A stretch of DNA of 64,000 nucleotides from Actinernus sp. WN-2022. Lineage: Eukaryota; Cnidaria; Anthozoa; Actiniaria; Actinernidae. A program made the translations under genes and the position numbers. Within the stretch, counting starts at the first letter, position 1, and every line of letters starts with the position of its first letter. The notes under the pieces were generated by a model. It was not told the DNA's origin. It did not search any database and was given only the letters and a program-made list of their open reading frames with translations. Where the stretch lies: assembly GCA_030867875.1 (NCBI GenBank), contig JAOWCC010000064.1, positions 35,734,802-35,798,801 of the forward strand. The letters run 5' to 3'. Of this stretch, positions 53,863-63,680 are shown one piece after another.

Positions 53863-55043
53863 TTTAACTTCCAAAAGGAAGGACCCCTACCATTTTTTGA
53901 AGGGCTTTGAATATTTAATGTAATAGCAGAGTGATCTGTTTTGATAGAGGTTAAGATGTCGACACTCTCTATTTCATCCTGAAGATCGTCACTAAGCAGC
54001 CAAAAGTCTAACCTCCTCTGGATAAGTGGATTTTTCTGTCTCCATGTAAAACGTTTAACATCTGGATTTCTAACTCGCCATATATCTATCAAATCATTTT
54101 CTAACAAAACATTTTCTAAAACTTTTGTTGATTCTTTTAAATGTGGTCTTCCACCCGAACAATCCAACTCAGTATCCAAAATTACATTGACATCCCCTCC
54201 AATAATAATATTATGTTTAGATTCATTTTCTATTTTATCGATATACGTGGATATTTTCTCAAAAAAGGAGGTTTATTCTGTCGTTTTATTTGGAGCATAA
54301 ATGTTAATCAAGAGGAAAAGGGCCCCTTGAATTTCAGCTTCGATAATTACGAATCTTCCTCAGGCTTCTTCATCCACTATAATATTTACTAATATAAAAT
54401 CCAAGGAATCCCCGGCCTAACTAAGACACCTACTCCTTTACTGTGAGGTGAACCATGAGCAAAAAAAAATCTCCCTTCCATTGTTTTCTCCGCATTGGTT
54501 TTCAATTTCCTTCGTACTATAAGTTTCTTGGAGGAAATAAATATCAGCTTTCTGTTTATTCAGCCACGTAAGTTGTGCTTTTCGTTTCTCAAAAGTATGC
54601 AAACCTCTAACGTTTAGCGAGAGAAGCTTAATATTAATATTTTGACCTCCCATTATTGTAAGTGCGTTGAAATTTGTATAAGAATGGAAATCGCTTTGGT
54701 CCCTTACAACTAATTATGCCCCTGAGGATTCCATAAAAGGAAATATTTCTAAAGAAAACAAGCAAAAAAACACTCATATACAAAAACACAAACGTACAAA
54801 AACATCCAAACATTAACATATTGAAAAAGGTAGCCAGTGTCTACCCAAGATTGAGTCCAGCTATTCATTATATTACGATTTTTTACTCTCTCTAATTTGT
54901 GCTAAATTTAAAATGCGACTTGATATTTTGTAAGAGGCTAGGTTCCTAACAAGCAGCCGACAAAGATGTTTTCTAGCAATTTCACTGTTTTAAAGATTGG
55001 TCTAACGAAAATAAGTTCCACATTCAAGGGTGTATATAAATAA

Positions 55044-55440
55044 TCATTCATTTAAGACAACTAGTTCACCTTCGATATAAAGCTTATGTGGCTCTGCACG
55101 ACTGAAAAAGGCTCTTTTCCCTTGTTCCTTTGCCTCAATCATCTTCGGTATAAGAGGTTTCCTCATCTCTATCACTCGTTTTGGCAGGTCTGGCCCAATT
55201 GATGCAGGGCTATCTTTCAAGAGGAAACGCTTTGACATCACCTCTTCACGATCTTTATATCGCAAAAATCTCGCAATTATTGGTCTTTCCTTTCGGCCTT
55301 TCGGCTTCCAATGCGATGCACTCTCTGGAATTCAATCGATCGTGCTACAGATATATCTAATTCGGACTCTAGGAAGCGGTACATAACCTCCTTTGTGTCT
55401 TCGCGTTCCTCTCCTTCGGGAATCTCATAGAATCTAAGGT
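55044..55440 (-). pseudogene. LINE ORF1 (L1-type) remnant
   Basis: Minus-strand frames read LRFYEIPEGEEREDTKEVMY, RFLESELDISVARSIEFQRV, HRIGSRK, then after a shift PIIARFLRYKDREEVMSKRF, LLKDSPASIGPDLPKRVIEM and KKAFFSR-like KRAFFSRAEPHKLYIEG. This order (RRM-like core then C-terminal domain) is that of L1-type ORF1 RNA-binding proteins. A frameshift lies near 55310. It is cut upstream by the hairpin element at 55496. Confidence 0.68.
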
Positions 55441-55495
55441 CTCGTGACGTTGGTATACCTCATGGTAAATTATTTGTTCTTGCAGAACATTAATT

Positions 55496-55925
55496 ACTCG
55501 GGCCAGGCCTTCGGCTGGCGCGAGTCAGAAATCGCAAGTGTTTATCTTTTATTTTTATTTTTTATTTGTGTCGAGTTTTGGCGCCGTCGACCAATCAGAT
55601 TGCGCCAGTACTGTGAACAGTGCTGGCGCAATGTTGTCCCAGTGAACAGTGCTGGCGCAATGCTGGAAATGTTGTCCACGTGAACAGTGGATAACATTTC
55701 CAGGTTTTTCAAGATGGCGGCGAGTGAGAGTTTTGACTTGGCAAAACCTTTAATATCAGCTGTTTTTTTGTGTAAACCAAAGGTTCCTTCAAGTGCAATA
55801 CCAAGATTTTTGTCTTTTCTAAAGCTGAGAGGTGTTTCACGGGCTTTGGACGGGAATTTATCACATATTATGCGACATGCTTTAAGACACACTCGTGAGA
55901 CGTGACAGTGCTCTGCATGCGATCA
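55496..55925 (+). mobile_element. hairpin-ended element with CCAAT and AAGATGGCGGC motifs
   Basis: Hairpin ACTCGGGCCAGGCC, TTCGGCTGGCGCGAGT (55496-55525), T-rich stretch, GACCAATCAGATTGCGCCAG, a direct repeat of GTGAACAGTGCTGGCGCAAT (55611-55665), then TTTTTCAAGATGGCGGCGAG followed by an open frame of 72 codons (55687-55905, with ASESFDLAKPLISAVFLCKP). The frame is unrecognised; it could be a captured first exon. The minus-strand frame over the same bases is not supported. Confidence 0.5.
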
Positions 55926-57082
55926 ACACTGACTATATATAAAGACAACAGCTTGTAAATGTAAGTAGCCGCTAATCTGAACATGATAACCTTTATACCA
56001 ATTGACTGTCGTTGTGTTGTTATTTATTGTTATTATATATAACCTCTCGAAAGTATAGACTATAGCAGAAATGACCCGATTTCTCAGTTCTCTGACTGAC
56101 AGGGGCCTTTTAAAATATTATATGCACATGTATTTAAATGTTTATAACTTCGGGAACGAAAATCTAGAATGCAGTGAGTGAGTATAAACTGAATAAGTAA
56201 TCCGAAATGAAGATTTTTTCAAACGAACTATAAATGACTCTGATGAGAGATGTGGAAATCGCATATTTACATGTATCTGTGGCGTGTTATTGACACTGGT
56301 AAAAACCTGTTCCGGCTTAGTTGCAGAATACCCCCACATTCTCCACTTTAGTTCAGGTCAGTGTATTTAGACTCGTTCTATGAATGATTTTGGGTCTAAA
56401 TGGTTAGGTTTTTTATTATTTCAGGGTTAGGTTTTTAGAAGGTTTGTATGAAAAAGTTGAGAAAGTTGAGTATTTTGCAATTACTCCCAGTGTATTTCAT
56501 GTTTTTTTTTAAACTGACATACTTCATAGATATGATATTATGTATAGAGTAGTGTATTTATCATTATTGCAAGATGAAGTTTATAAAATAAACTAAATTT
56601 GGTCCAGAACTGAGAGAGTATACTTACATGTTAGTGGCACTCTTTCTTTCCCTTCCCCTTTCTTGGTACCATTATATATCTATACAAGCTAGATCTTGTT
56701 TCCTCTTAAAGTTTAAATGGCTTCTAATAGACTAGAAAATGGGCTCCAGAAATTGGCCCAATTTATCAGTTCTTTCGGTAAAATAGGAATACGGATCCAC
56801 TTCTAAACAAGCGGGAAGATCTACAACTACAATTAATTATTTGATGTGAAGACAGATGACTCCAATAATCCAAAAACCGAGTGGAAATCGCATGTTTATT
56901 TCTGAAATGGACTCATGCAGTCTATAATTTATTTGAGAACTAATAATTTATTCTAAATTTCAAAGTTACATCATCTATATGTATTTATAATTTCATTACA
57001 ATTGGATTAATTTTATCTGAACTAAGTTTGGGCCTATAACAGAAAGATGGTAGCCTCCAGTTTGCTTTAACTGCATTCCAGT
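55926..57082. other. no gene recognised
   Basis: AT-rich. No exon, repeat family or structural element supported in this stretch. Confidence 0.35.
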
Positions 57083-57150
57083 AAGCTCAGTGGTTAAGTG
57101 TCAGTCTGTTGTACAGGAGGTAGTGGGTTCAAATCCTGGTGGGACCTTCA
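57083..57150 (+). repeat. tRNA-like sequence, probably pseudogene or SINE head
   Basis: AGCTCAGTGGTTAAG resembles an A box and GGGTTCAAATCC (57124-57135) is a B box at tRNA-like spacing. The 3' GGTGGGACC has no complementary 5' acceptor strand, so a functional tRNA is not claimed. Confidence 0.5.
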
Positions 57151-58660
57151 AATAAGTGGGAGAACTGGTACTGCCTTTGCTCTGACATCTGCAAATGGTT
57201 AGACCTTCATGTCTTCTTGGATCAGAATGTTAAATTGTAGGCCGACACTGAGAATGCAACCAAATCTCTGGTAGTGACCACCCTCAAGTGTAGTGGATAT
57301 AGTTGTATACATAGAGTAAATGAGTTTGTCCCCAATTAGCAATACCATGATGCTAAATACATTGACATTCTCCTCTGTTAGTAGTAGTAGTACTAGTTCC
57401 CTTGTTGACATGTACATTTTATATATTAATATACAGGCTAAATCTAGTAGATTACATACATAATCATGACTGCTGCCTTAAATTATTATGTTGTTGTACT
57501 ATTTAAATGGATGGGTAAATAATGCATGTATTAGCAGCTTCCCCCTGAGGTGGATCCATGGGAACCTGTCAGAATTAATTGTTTGTTGCCCATCGGTGAA
57601 GGGGAAAAGCTCACTTTGGTTCATAGATCAGGAACCTTGTATGAATTTTTACTAATTGCTGTGCCCCATACCAGGGGATATGATACAACGAGTTTGATTG
57701 GGTATTTGTGCAAATCCCCAGGGTACATAGGGGTTGATCCCTGGTGTAGTAGCTGCCAGTAAATATGCATAGCTACTGATACAGTGCAAAACTGAATGCT
57801 AAATCACTGGAAGGAAATTCAAAGGAACATTGCATGTGTTATTTTAAGGACTTGTTGTTGAGGTTTTACTTGGCCTCTTGTATAGGCAAATCCTCGTTTA
57901 CGTTTTTTCCTTATTAGCATACATCAAACTTCAAGCAACGTACATATAAACAAACAGAGTCGATAAATCGAAAGAGATTGACACACTTGATAATCACCGA
58001 AAATTTTAGAATGATAAAAGAAATTTATTTTGAGGAAAAATATTTAAAAATAGCAAAATTTACAAAGAATGTATGGCTGACAGCAACTTTTGCCCCCCAG
58101 CCCATTTTACAGTTTTTAAAAGTCAATTTCTCTGTAAATATTTAACATATCAATCTTACATTTTCGGTGATTACTAAGTTTAAAATTCTCTTTCAACTGA
58201 TGTACTCTGTTTGTTTGTAGCTTGAAGTTTAATTGACGCTAATGAGGCAAAAATGTAAACAATGACGTCAGCAACGATTCGCCTATTCTTCCCTGAAAAC
58301 CATGTGAAATCAAACTTGTTTGATAAAGAGTTGTAAGTCTCGGCAGAGCAGTTCAGAATTAACCATTCGTGTTCACTATATTATAACTGGTCTTGTGTTG
58401 CTACATGTATATTGTCTCAAACATACATGTATGTAGCTACTGTTATAAACATGGCATCATCCCAGGCACTCTAACATAGGATTATTTTTACATAACTAAT
58501 ATAATATTTTTATTACATGGCTTCTCTGGAGACAGAATCACAATTCTTCTTAAAAATAATTTATATATGTAATTTTTTATTCTCCCAAAGGCTAAAACAA
58601 TTGTAAGTGTAAAATACTTTTTTAATCAAACCTGCAAAGAATACCAACTATTCCTTGTTG
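57151..58660. other. no gene recognised
   Basis: At about 57890-58260, the blocks ATTAGCATACATCAAACTTCAAGC and GCTTGAAGTTTAATTGACGCTAAT, with AGAGTCGATAAATCGAAAGAGA against TCTCTTTCAACTGATGTACTCT, are inverted. Together with AAAAATGTAAAC/GTTTACGTTTTTTCC this indicates a foldback element of about 370 bp. No coding sequence supported. Confidence 0.45.
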
Positions 58661-58671
58661 AAATTCCATAT

Positions 58672-58832
58672 GGCCCGAGTAAAGGCTGGTACAGCCTCTT
58701 GTTTCAGTATGTTTTATGCCACATTTCATTTTACTCTCGGTCATAATACATACCAGCGCAAACACCGTGATCTGTAGGCCAACACTAAAATAATGTTGAC
58801 CGTGTTTTTGGCTGGTTTACCGATCTCGTATC
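58672..58832 (-). repeat. dispersed repeat, partner of 195-345, with CCCGAGT hairpin
   Basis: CCCGAGTAAAGGCTGGTACAGCC is a small hairpin head. The following sequence through GCGCAAACACCGTGATCTGT and AGGCCAACACTAAAATAATG is the inverse of 195-345. A related head CCCGAGTGAAAGCCCAGATGGGC lies at 59035. Confidence 0.55.
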
Positions 58833-58869
58833 GAGACCGGTGTATATACTATAGAGGTATACTGAATAG

Positions 58870-58972
58870 CTAAATTCAGCTAATAATTCTTCCCCACTCC
58901 TAAAGACTGCTAAATTCAGCTAATAATTATTCCCCACTCCTAAAGACTGCTAAATTCAGCTAATAATTCTTC
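58870..58972 (+). repeat. 40-bp tandem repeat, 2.6 copies
   Basis: CTAAATTCAGCTAATAATTC plus TTCCCCACTCCTAAAGACTG starts at 58870, 58910 and 58950. Confidence 0.85.
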
Positions 58973-59212
58973 CCTTTGGTTATTACTAAGAGGATTTCAA
59001 ATGAAGTGTATTTCATCTTCAGTCTCATGTGGCCCGAGTGAAAGCCCAGATGGGCTCTTGTTTGGAATTAAGTCACTTCGAGTTTGATAATTAATCGAAC
59101 TTCGTAGAAAGATACACACACCTCCCCCTTTTCTGGATCTATCTTTTCTAATCAAATCATAGTCACAAATTTTAACCTGCCCATCTGAAATGTAAGGATC
59201 AAGCCTGGTTTA

Positions 59213-59290
59213 TGACGTCACAGTGTTGCCTTATTGTCAGAAAACAATAGCTCTTTTGTTATGCGACAATAGGGCAACACTGTGACGTCA
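59213..59290. repeat. 78-bp palindrome with terminal CRE sites
   Basis: TGACGTCACAGTGTTGCC at the left is mirrored by GGCAACACTGTGACGTCA at the right, with TATTGTC/GACAATA and ACAATAGC inward. Both ends are perfect CREB/ATF consensus palindromes TGACGTCA. AAGATGGCGGCGCGC follows at 59299. It lies about 0.5 kb above the amine oxidase TATA box. Confidence 0.8.
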
Positions 59291-59768
59291 TGATATCCAA
59301 GATGGCGGCGCGCAGGAAATTCAAATGAGTTTTATTGAGAGGAAAATCGGTCCATAAATGACATCTAGTGTACAATTTACTGGAGACAAATACAGAAACA
59401 GACTTAGGCATCCATAACAAACACTTGAGAGCAAACATTGTTTTTCAGCCGAGGTTCTCATCTATATGTTTGGGTAAACTTACACTATTATTCTCCTCAG
59501 CGAGCAAATAAAGTTATTGCTGCTATTACTTGACTCAGTATTCCTCATCGTGAGATGTGTATTTGATCAAGAATCGAACTGTTTGTGGTCTGATCTGAAA
59601 ATTAATGCATATATTAAAGTCAGGTTCAGTTTTAATATCCTAGAACGCGCTGAATAATAACGTCCTGCATCAAGTTCTCTTGCAAGTTCTTCTTTGTGAA
59701 TGAATAAGTCTCAGCTTTCAACACTGAAACGCCGATTTTAGGGCTTTCTTAAACTTGGCACCATTTCC

Positions 59769-59863
59769 GTTTATATAAAGTTTCATAGAGTTTTGACGGT
59801 TGTTAAGTTCTGAGTGCTCGTCACGGTCAGCGACTGCACGAAATCAAAACAAGGCTTTTTAAG
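59769..59863 (+). promoter_or_regulatory. probable promoter and 5'-UTR exon of the amine oxidase gene
   Basis: TATA box TTTATATAAAG at 59768-59778 predicts a start near 59800. A good donor AAG|GTAATG follows 59863, and the acceptor CCACTGTATTGCAG ends at 60065, eleven bases above the ATG. Splicing of this intron of about 202 bp would remove an upstream ATG frame that starts at 59867. Confidence 0.5.
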
Positions 59864-60075
59864 GTAATGACTACAAGGGAAAGCGAAGGTTTTTTAAACA
59901 TTGATATGTCAAAATTTGATCGTAGTAAATTGTTCATGCTGTCCAGCTCGGAGTTGCTAGGGGCAACTCTGCACGTGACCAATTCGGCATTGCATCCGCA
60001 TTTTCTGCATATCAAAATCCATTACAGCTTGTCCATTCCAGCTTGTCCATTCCACTGTATTGCAGGCTTGCTACA

Positions 60076-61474
60076 ATGGGTCGTCCCAAGGAGTATTCGC
60101 ACCCTGATGAAATGGCATCCAAAGGAGAGAAGACTGCAGTCATTTGGAAAATCTTGACTGTAGTCTTTATCGTCATCAGTATTGCTTTGCTTATTGCTTT
60201 GATTATAGTGGCGACAAAGTCAAGGGATGGAGAGCGTGGTGCCGAGATAAATAACGCCCATGGCCAATTGAAAGCTTGTGGAAGTGAGAAACCCGCGATA
60301 AAAGTCTTAAGGAAATCATCTGGGCTGTTTGAAGACCTGAGCAAAGCTGAAATCCTTGCAGTTCGCAAATATTTGCTTTCCCAGCCGTCGTTGAATATCA
60401 CTCCTTACGACAAGGCATCTGTGAACAACAACTACATCTACCTAATCAAGCTTCATACGCCTTCCAAAGCCGACGCTCTCAATTACTTGGATAACAATGG
60501 CCTCAAACCTGAAAGGAAAGCCTTTGTCTCTGTTTTTAGCGGCGGTAAAGCAGTCCCTGAAGTTGAAGAATTTATCGTCAGTCCGGCTGATAATCCCACG
60601 AAGCATGAAGAGAATAGGGTCCAGGGTCAGAGGTATCCTATTCCGTTTGATTCCCGTCCTTTTGACGAAACTATTGAGGCAAGAGAGATCGATAGGATGC
60701 TGCGTAAAGTTACAACAAAGGCCCACCGACTGTTACTGGAGAGCTACGATGGATTCTCTTATGTCAACTGCACGGACAAATGCTTTACCTATATGTATGC
60801 ATCTCCAATGGGACTAAAGAGCACCACAAGAAAAGCCTGGTTTTGGTTAATGCGAAATCTTCCCGGGAAATATGAGCACCCAGTGAACTTTGAGGTGTAC
60901 ATTAACCATAAGGGAGCAGACTTATCTAAATGGGTGGTGGAGCAAATTGTTTACAATAACCAGTCTTTCCCCTCAGCAGATAAACTGATGAATGCCTACG
61001 ATAACAAAACACTGAATAAAATCGTTATTCCTACTCCTAATAAGACAATCTCCAGTTATCAACGCCGTGGGAAACAACATCCCGCAAAACCCGCGCGTGG
61101 ACCCGAGCTATACGAGCCTGACGGGAAGCGCTATGCTGTTGACAAGCAAAGAGTGGAGTACATGGGATGGGAATTTGAGTTTCGCGTTGACTCCGTTAAC
61201 GGGATGGAGATCTATGACATTAGGTATGACAATGAGAGGATTATTTACGAACTCAGCTTGCAAGAAGCTATTGCAACCTATACCGGCTACTATCCTTCGC
61301 AAACATACATGTATTATTTGGATGGGAACTGGCGTCTTGGGATGAGCAGCTATGAACTAGTTGCTGGAGTGGATTGCCCGAAGACTGCTACCTTCTTTGA
61401 CTTGACACACCTCATAGCAACAGGAGAAACGCTCACCATGAAGAACGCGGTATGCGTTTTTGAACTGAACACAG
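60076..61474 (+). CDS. copper amine oxidase, N-terminal coding exon, membrane-anchored
   Basis: ATG at 60076; 466 codons to the donor ACAG|GTAACA (exon end 61474, phase 1). The in-frame TAA at 61492 lies in the intron. Residues 26-46 form a transmembrane helix (KILTVVFIVISIALLIALI) after a short charged cytosolic tail: a type II anchor as in vertebrate AOC3. Next come the two N-terminal amine-oxidase domains (LSKAEILAVRKYLLSQ; VNCTDKCFTYMYASPMGLKS) and the start of the catalytic barrel (EMYDIRY-type MEIYDIRYDNERIIYELSLQ, YYLDGNWRLGM, GVDCPKTATFFDLTHL, with D442 in the catalytic-base position). Potential N-glycosylation sites are present (NIT, NCT, NQS). The topaquinone Tyr and copper His residues belong to exons beyond this window. 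Oxidative deamination of primary amines is the family reaction. Confidence 0.9.
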
Positions 61475-62312
61475 GTAACATAGATCAGCATTAACCTTTA
61501 TATAATAGTGTTATTTAGTTTGCGCTAATGGAAGTTAGCGAACCTTTTTAAACTTCCTAACCTGACCATCGGGGTGCTTCTTAGTTAGCAAATTCATTGT
61601 TTTCTGGGGTTATGCTTCTAAACATTTCAGGGTTTGTTTTGTTTTAGAAGAATATATATTCCTTTGTTTTTATACGGCGTCATGTGGTGATCAAGAACAC
61701 TAAGAAACCCGGTGTCCCAGGGATTTCACCCCCCCGTAATCTCACCCCCCCGGGGGGCGAGATCACTAGGGATTTCGTCCCCCCCCCCCCCCGGGGCGAG
61801 ATCCCTAGTGATCTCGCCCCCCTCACTGGTCCCCCCTCAGGGATTTCGCCACCCCCCCCCCCCCCCCCCCCTCCTAACGATTTGCTGAGTGAACATGAAC
61901 TTTGATGAATGTTTACTGTTAAGACTGTTGCAACACTTGATTACTTGATTACCATTGGGAACCAGACTAAAGTGAACTCTTGAAATACGATTGTTGACTA
62001 TATTACAGCGCTTGAAAAACGCAAGGCTAGTCAGAGTGATTGAAAGAGCACACAAAAGCGTCGCCATTGAGAATTACTGCAATTGCAAGACTCGATATCC
62101 AACGAGTGAATACAGCGAACGAGTACGAGTATGCATGACATAACTGGATCACGAAAGCTGTTTCTAGCTAAAGCAACGTACATCGAACGAGCTTGCTTTT
62201 AGTACGAGAGAATTGGAGGGGGGGGGGGAGGGGGGGGCGAAATTCCCAGCTTAGTCTGTTTTCACTGGGGGGGGGGGGGGGCGAGATCCCTAAGGGAGGG
62301 TGATCACTCTTC
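61475..62312. other. intron start with G/C-tract inverted repeats
   Basis: 61705-61870 has C-runs separated by GGGATTTC and GCGAGATCCCTAGTGATCTC palindromes. 62215-62300 has the mirror G-runs with GGCGAAATTCCC and GGCGAGATCCCTAAGGG. It is an inverted-repeat element with G-quadruplex-type tracts. Frames over the tract (61684-61905) are not genes. The stretch probably belongs to intron 2 of the amine oxidase gene. Confidence 0.6.
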
Positions 62313-63680
62313 AATATAATTCTAGCCTCAGGCGAGTACCCTCAAGAATGGAATATGGGATTCATAATCCCCATTCATAAAAAGGGAGATCGTTCGGATG
62401 TAAATAACTACAGAGGCATTACTTTACTTTCCGCGCTAAGTAAAGTATTCACTTCAGTCCTCAACCATAGATTAACGGAATATTTGGAGAGTAAGGCATT
62501 TTAAAAAAAGAACAGGGTGGTTTTAGAAAACACCACTCCACAGTGGATAGTATTTTTATACTAAAAACTCTCATCGACAAATACGTTAAGAGTAAGCCTA
62601 AAAAGAAAAACAATGTTCTGTTTTCCTGTTTTGTTGATTTCAAAAAGGCATTTGATAGCATACCTAGGGAAAAACTATTTAACAAAATACAAAAAGCGGG
62701 AATCGAAGGTAATTTTTATAACGTTCTACGAACTATGTACTCAAATGACATTTCAGCAGTTAAGATAGGTAATGTAAAAACAGAGAAATTTAGATGCCAT
62801 ATTGGCGTTAAACAAGGCTGCATGCTTAGTCCTACGCTGTTTAACTTATTCATTAGTGACCTACCCGACAAATTCGAACAATCGGGTGTCGAAGAGAGAG
62901 TCACACTAGGAAATAACAATGTGAATTGCCTCCTTTACGCAGATGACTTAGTCCTGCTATCAACAACCTCTAAAGGCCTTCAAGATCATTTAAAGACACT
63001 TGAGGATTACTGTAACAGTAACCGTCTGGAGGTTAATATTACAAAAACTAAAGTAATGATCTTCAACAATAATGGCAAAAGAATGAATAACTACAAATTT
63101 TACCTTAAAAACAATCAATTAATAAATACCCAAATGTATAAATACCTTGGCCTTACCCTAAGTACATTCGGTAATTTTAGTTTAGCCAAACAAGAACTAA
63201 AAAAAACTGCGTTGAAGGCATTGTACAAAATAAGGAAGGAAACCGGTGTCCACTTCAGATCGAACATAAGTCTATCTATAAAACTATTTGACACGCTAGT
63301 TAAACCAATCTTACTCTACGGGAGTGAAATATGGGGAGCGGATGATAAAGACCGCCTGATTCAAAATGACCCACTCGAGAACGTACATGTAAAATTCTGT
63401 AAAATGTTGCTTGGTACCAGTAAAACATCTGCCAACAATGGATGCAGAGCGGAACTGGGTAGATATCCAATTAAATTAGAATCTACTTTTAGAAGCATTA
63501 AATATTGGTCAAAGTTAATAACAAAGGAAAATTTTGAGCTTTCAAAAATTGCCTATATAGATTGTCTCCAGTCCCCAAAACCTGTATTCTGAGGAGAAAA
63601 AAATAAGACATAAAATCTATAAACTTGGCTTTGGTCATATCTGGCTATCGCAACAAGACATATCTGATTACGAGGGATTC
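62313..63680 (+). mobile_element. LINE reverse-transcriptase fragment
   Basis: Starts inside the RT fingers (EYPQEWNMGFIIPIHKKGDR, NNYRGITLLSALSKV) and continues to a C-terminal GFGHIWLSQQDISDYEGFL before the hairpin element at 63681. It is a 5'-truncated non-LTR retrotransposon, clade uncertain (RTE/CR1-like style). Probably intronic in the amine oxidase gene. Confidence 0.8.
62510..63592 (+). pseudogene. LINE reverse transcriptase domain, nearly open
   Basis: After a shift in the A-run at 62502-62510 the frame is open to 63592: QGGFRKHHSTVDSIFILK, CFVDFKKAFDSIPREKL (motif A), VKQGCMLSPTLFNLFISDLP, NCLLYADDLVLLSTTSK (motif C, both Asp), YKYLGLTLSTFGNFSLAKQE and LLYGSEIWGADDKDRL. All palm residues are intact. 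A second shift near 63600 leads to the remaining C-terminal codons. Two single-base frameshifts are the only lesions seen in this part. Confidence 0.82.

Larger units (their letters stand above)
51051..55495 (-). mobile_element. minus-strand L1/Tx1-type LINE, degenerate
   Basis: From 55495 downward: ORF1 remnants (55440-55044), a spacer, endonuclease start at 54653 (INIKLLSLNVRGL, IYFLQETYST), WRQKNPLIQRRLDFWLLSDD and KTDHSAITL (54179-53890), RT (RRHIKNWRPISLINVDAKIG; LLTAIDFEKAFDSVN; GVRQGDSFA; LIMFADDMTVFVRD) and a C-terminal region ending about 51291. The FADD box is intact but there are several frameshifts and stops, and a MITE interrupts the element at 53737-53862. Sequence style is that of the L1/Tx1 group. 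Confidence 0.78.

Noticed and set aside
57083..57150. Functional tRNA gene
   Set aside because: A and B boxes are present but no acceptor stem can be formed; the same holds for the tRNA-like heads at 24.99, 25.69, 27.84, 28.7 and 31.25 kb.
60043..60075. Upstream extension of the amine oxidase frame
   Set aside because: The triplet at 60043 is TTG and a strong acceptor lies at 60065; the first ATG at 60076 is the better start.
61684..61905. Proline-rich 73-codon frame
   Set aside because: A translation of C-tracts within an inverted-repeat element.
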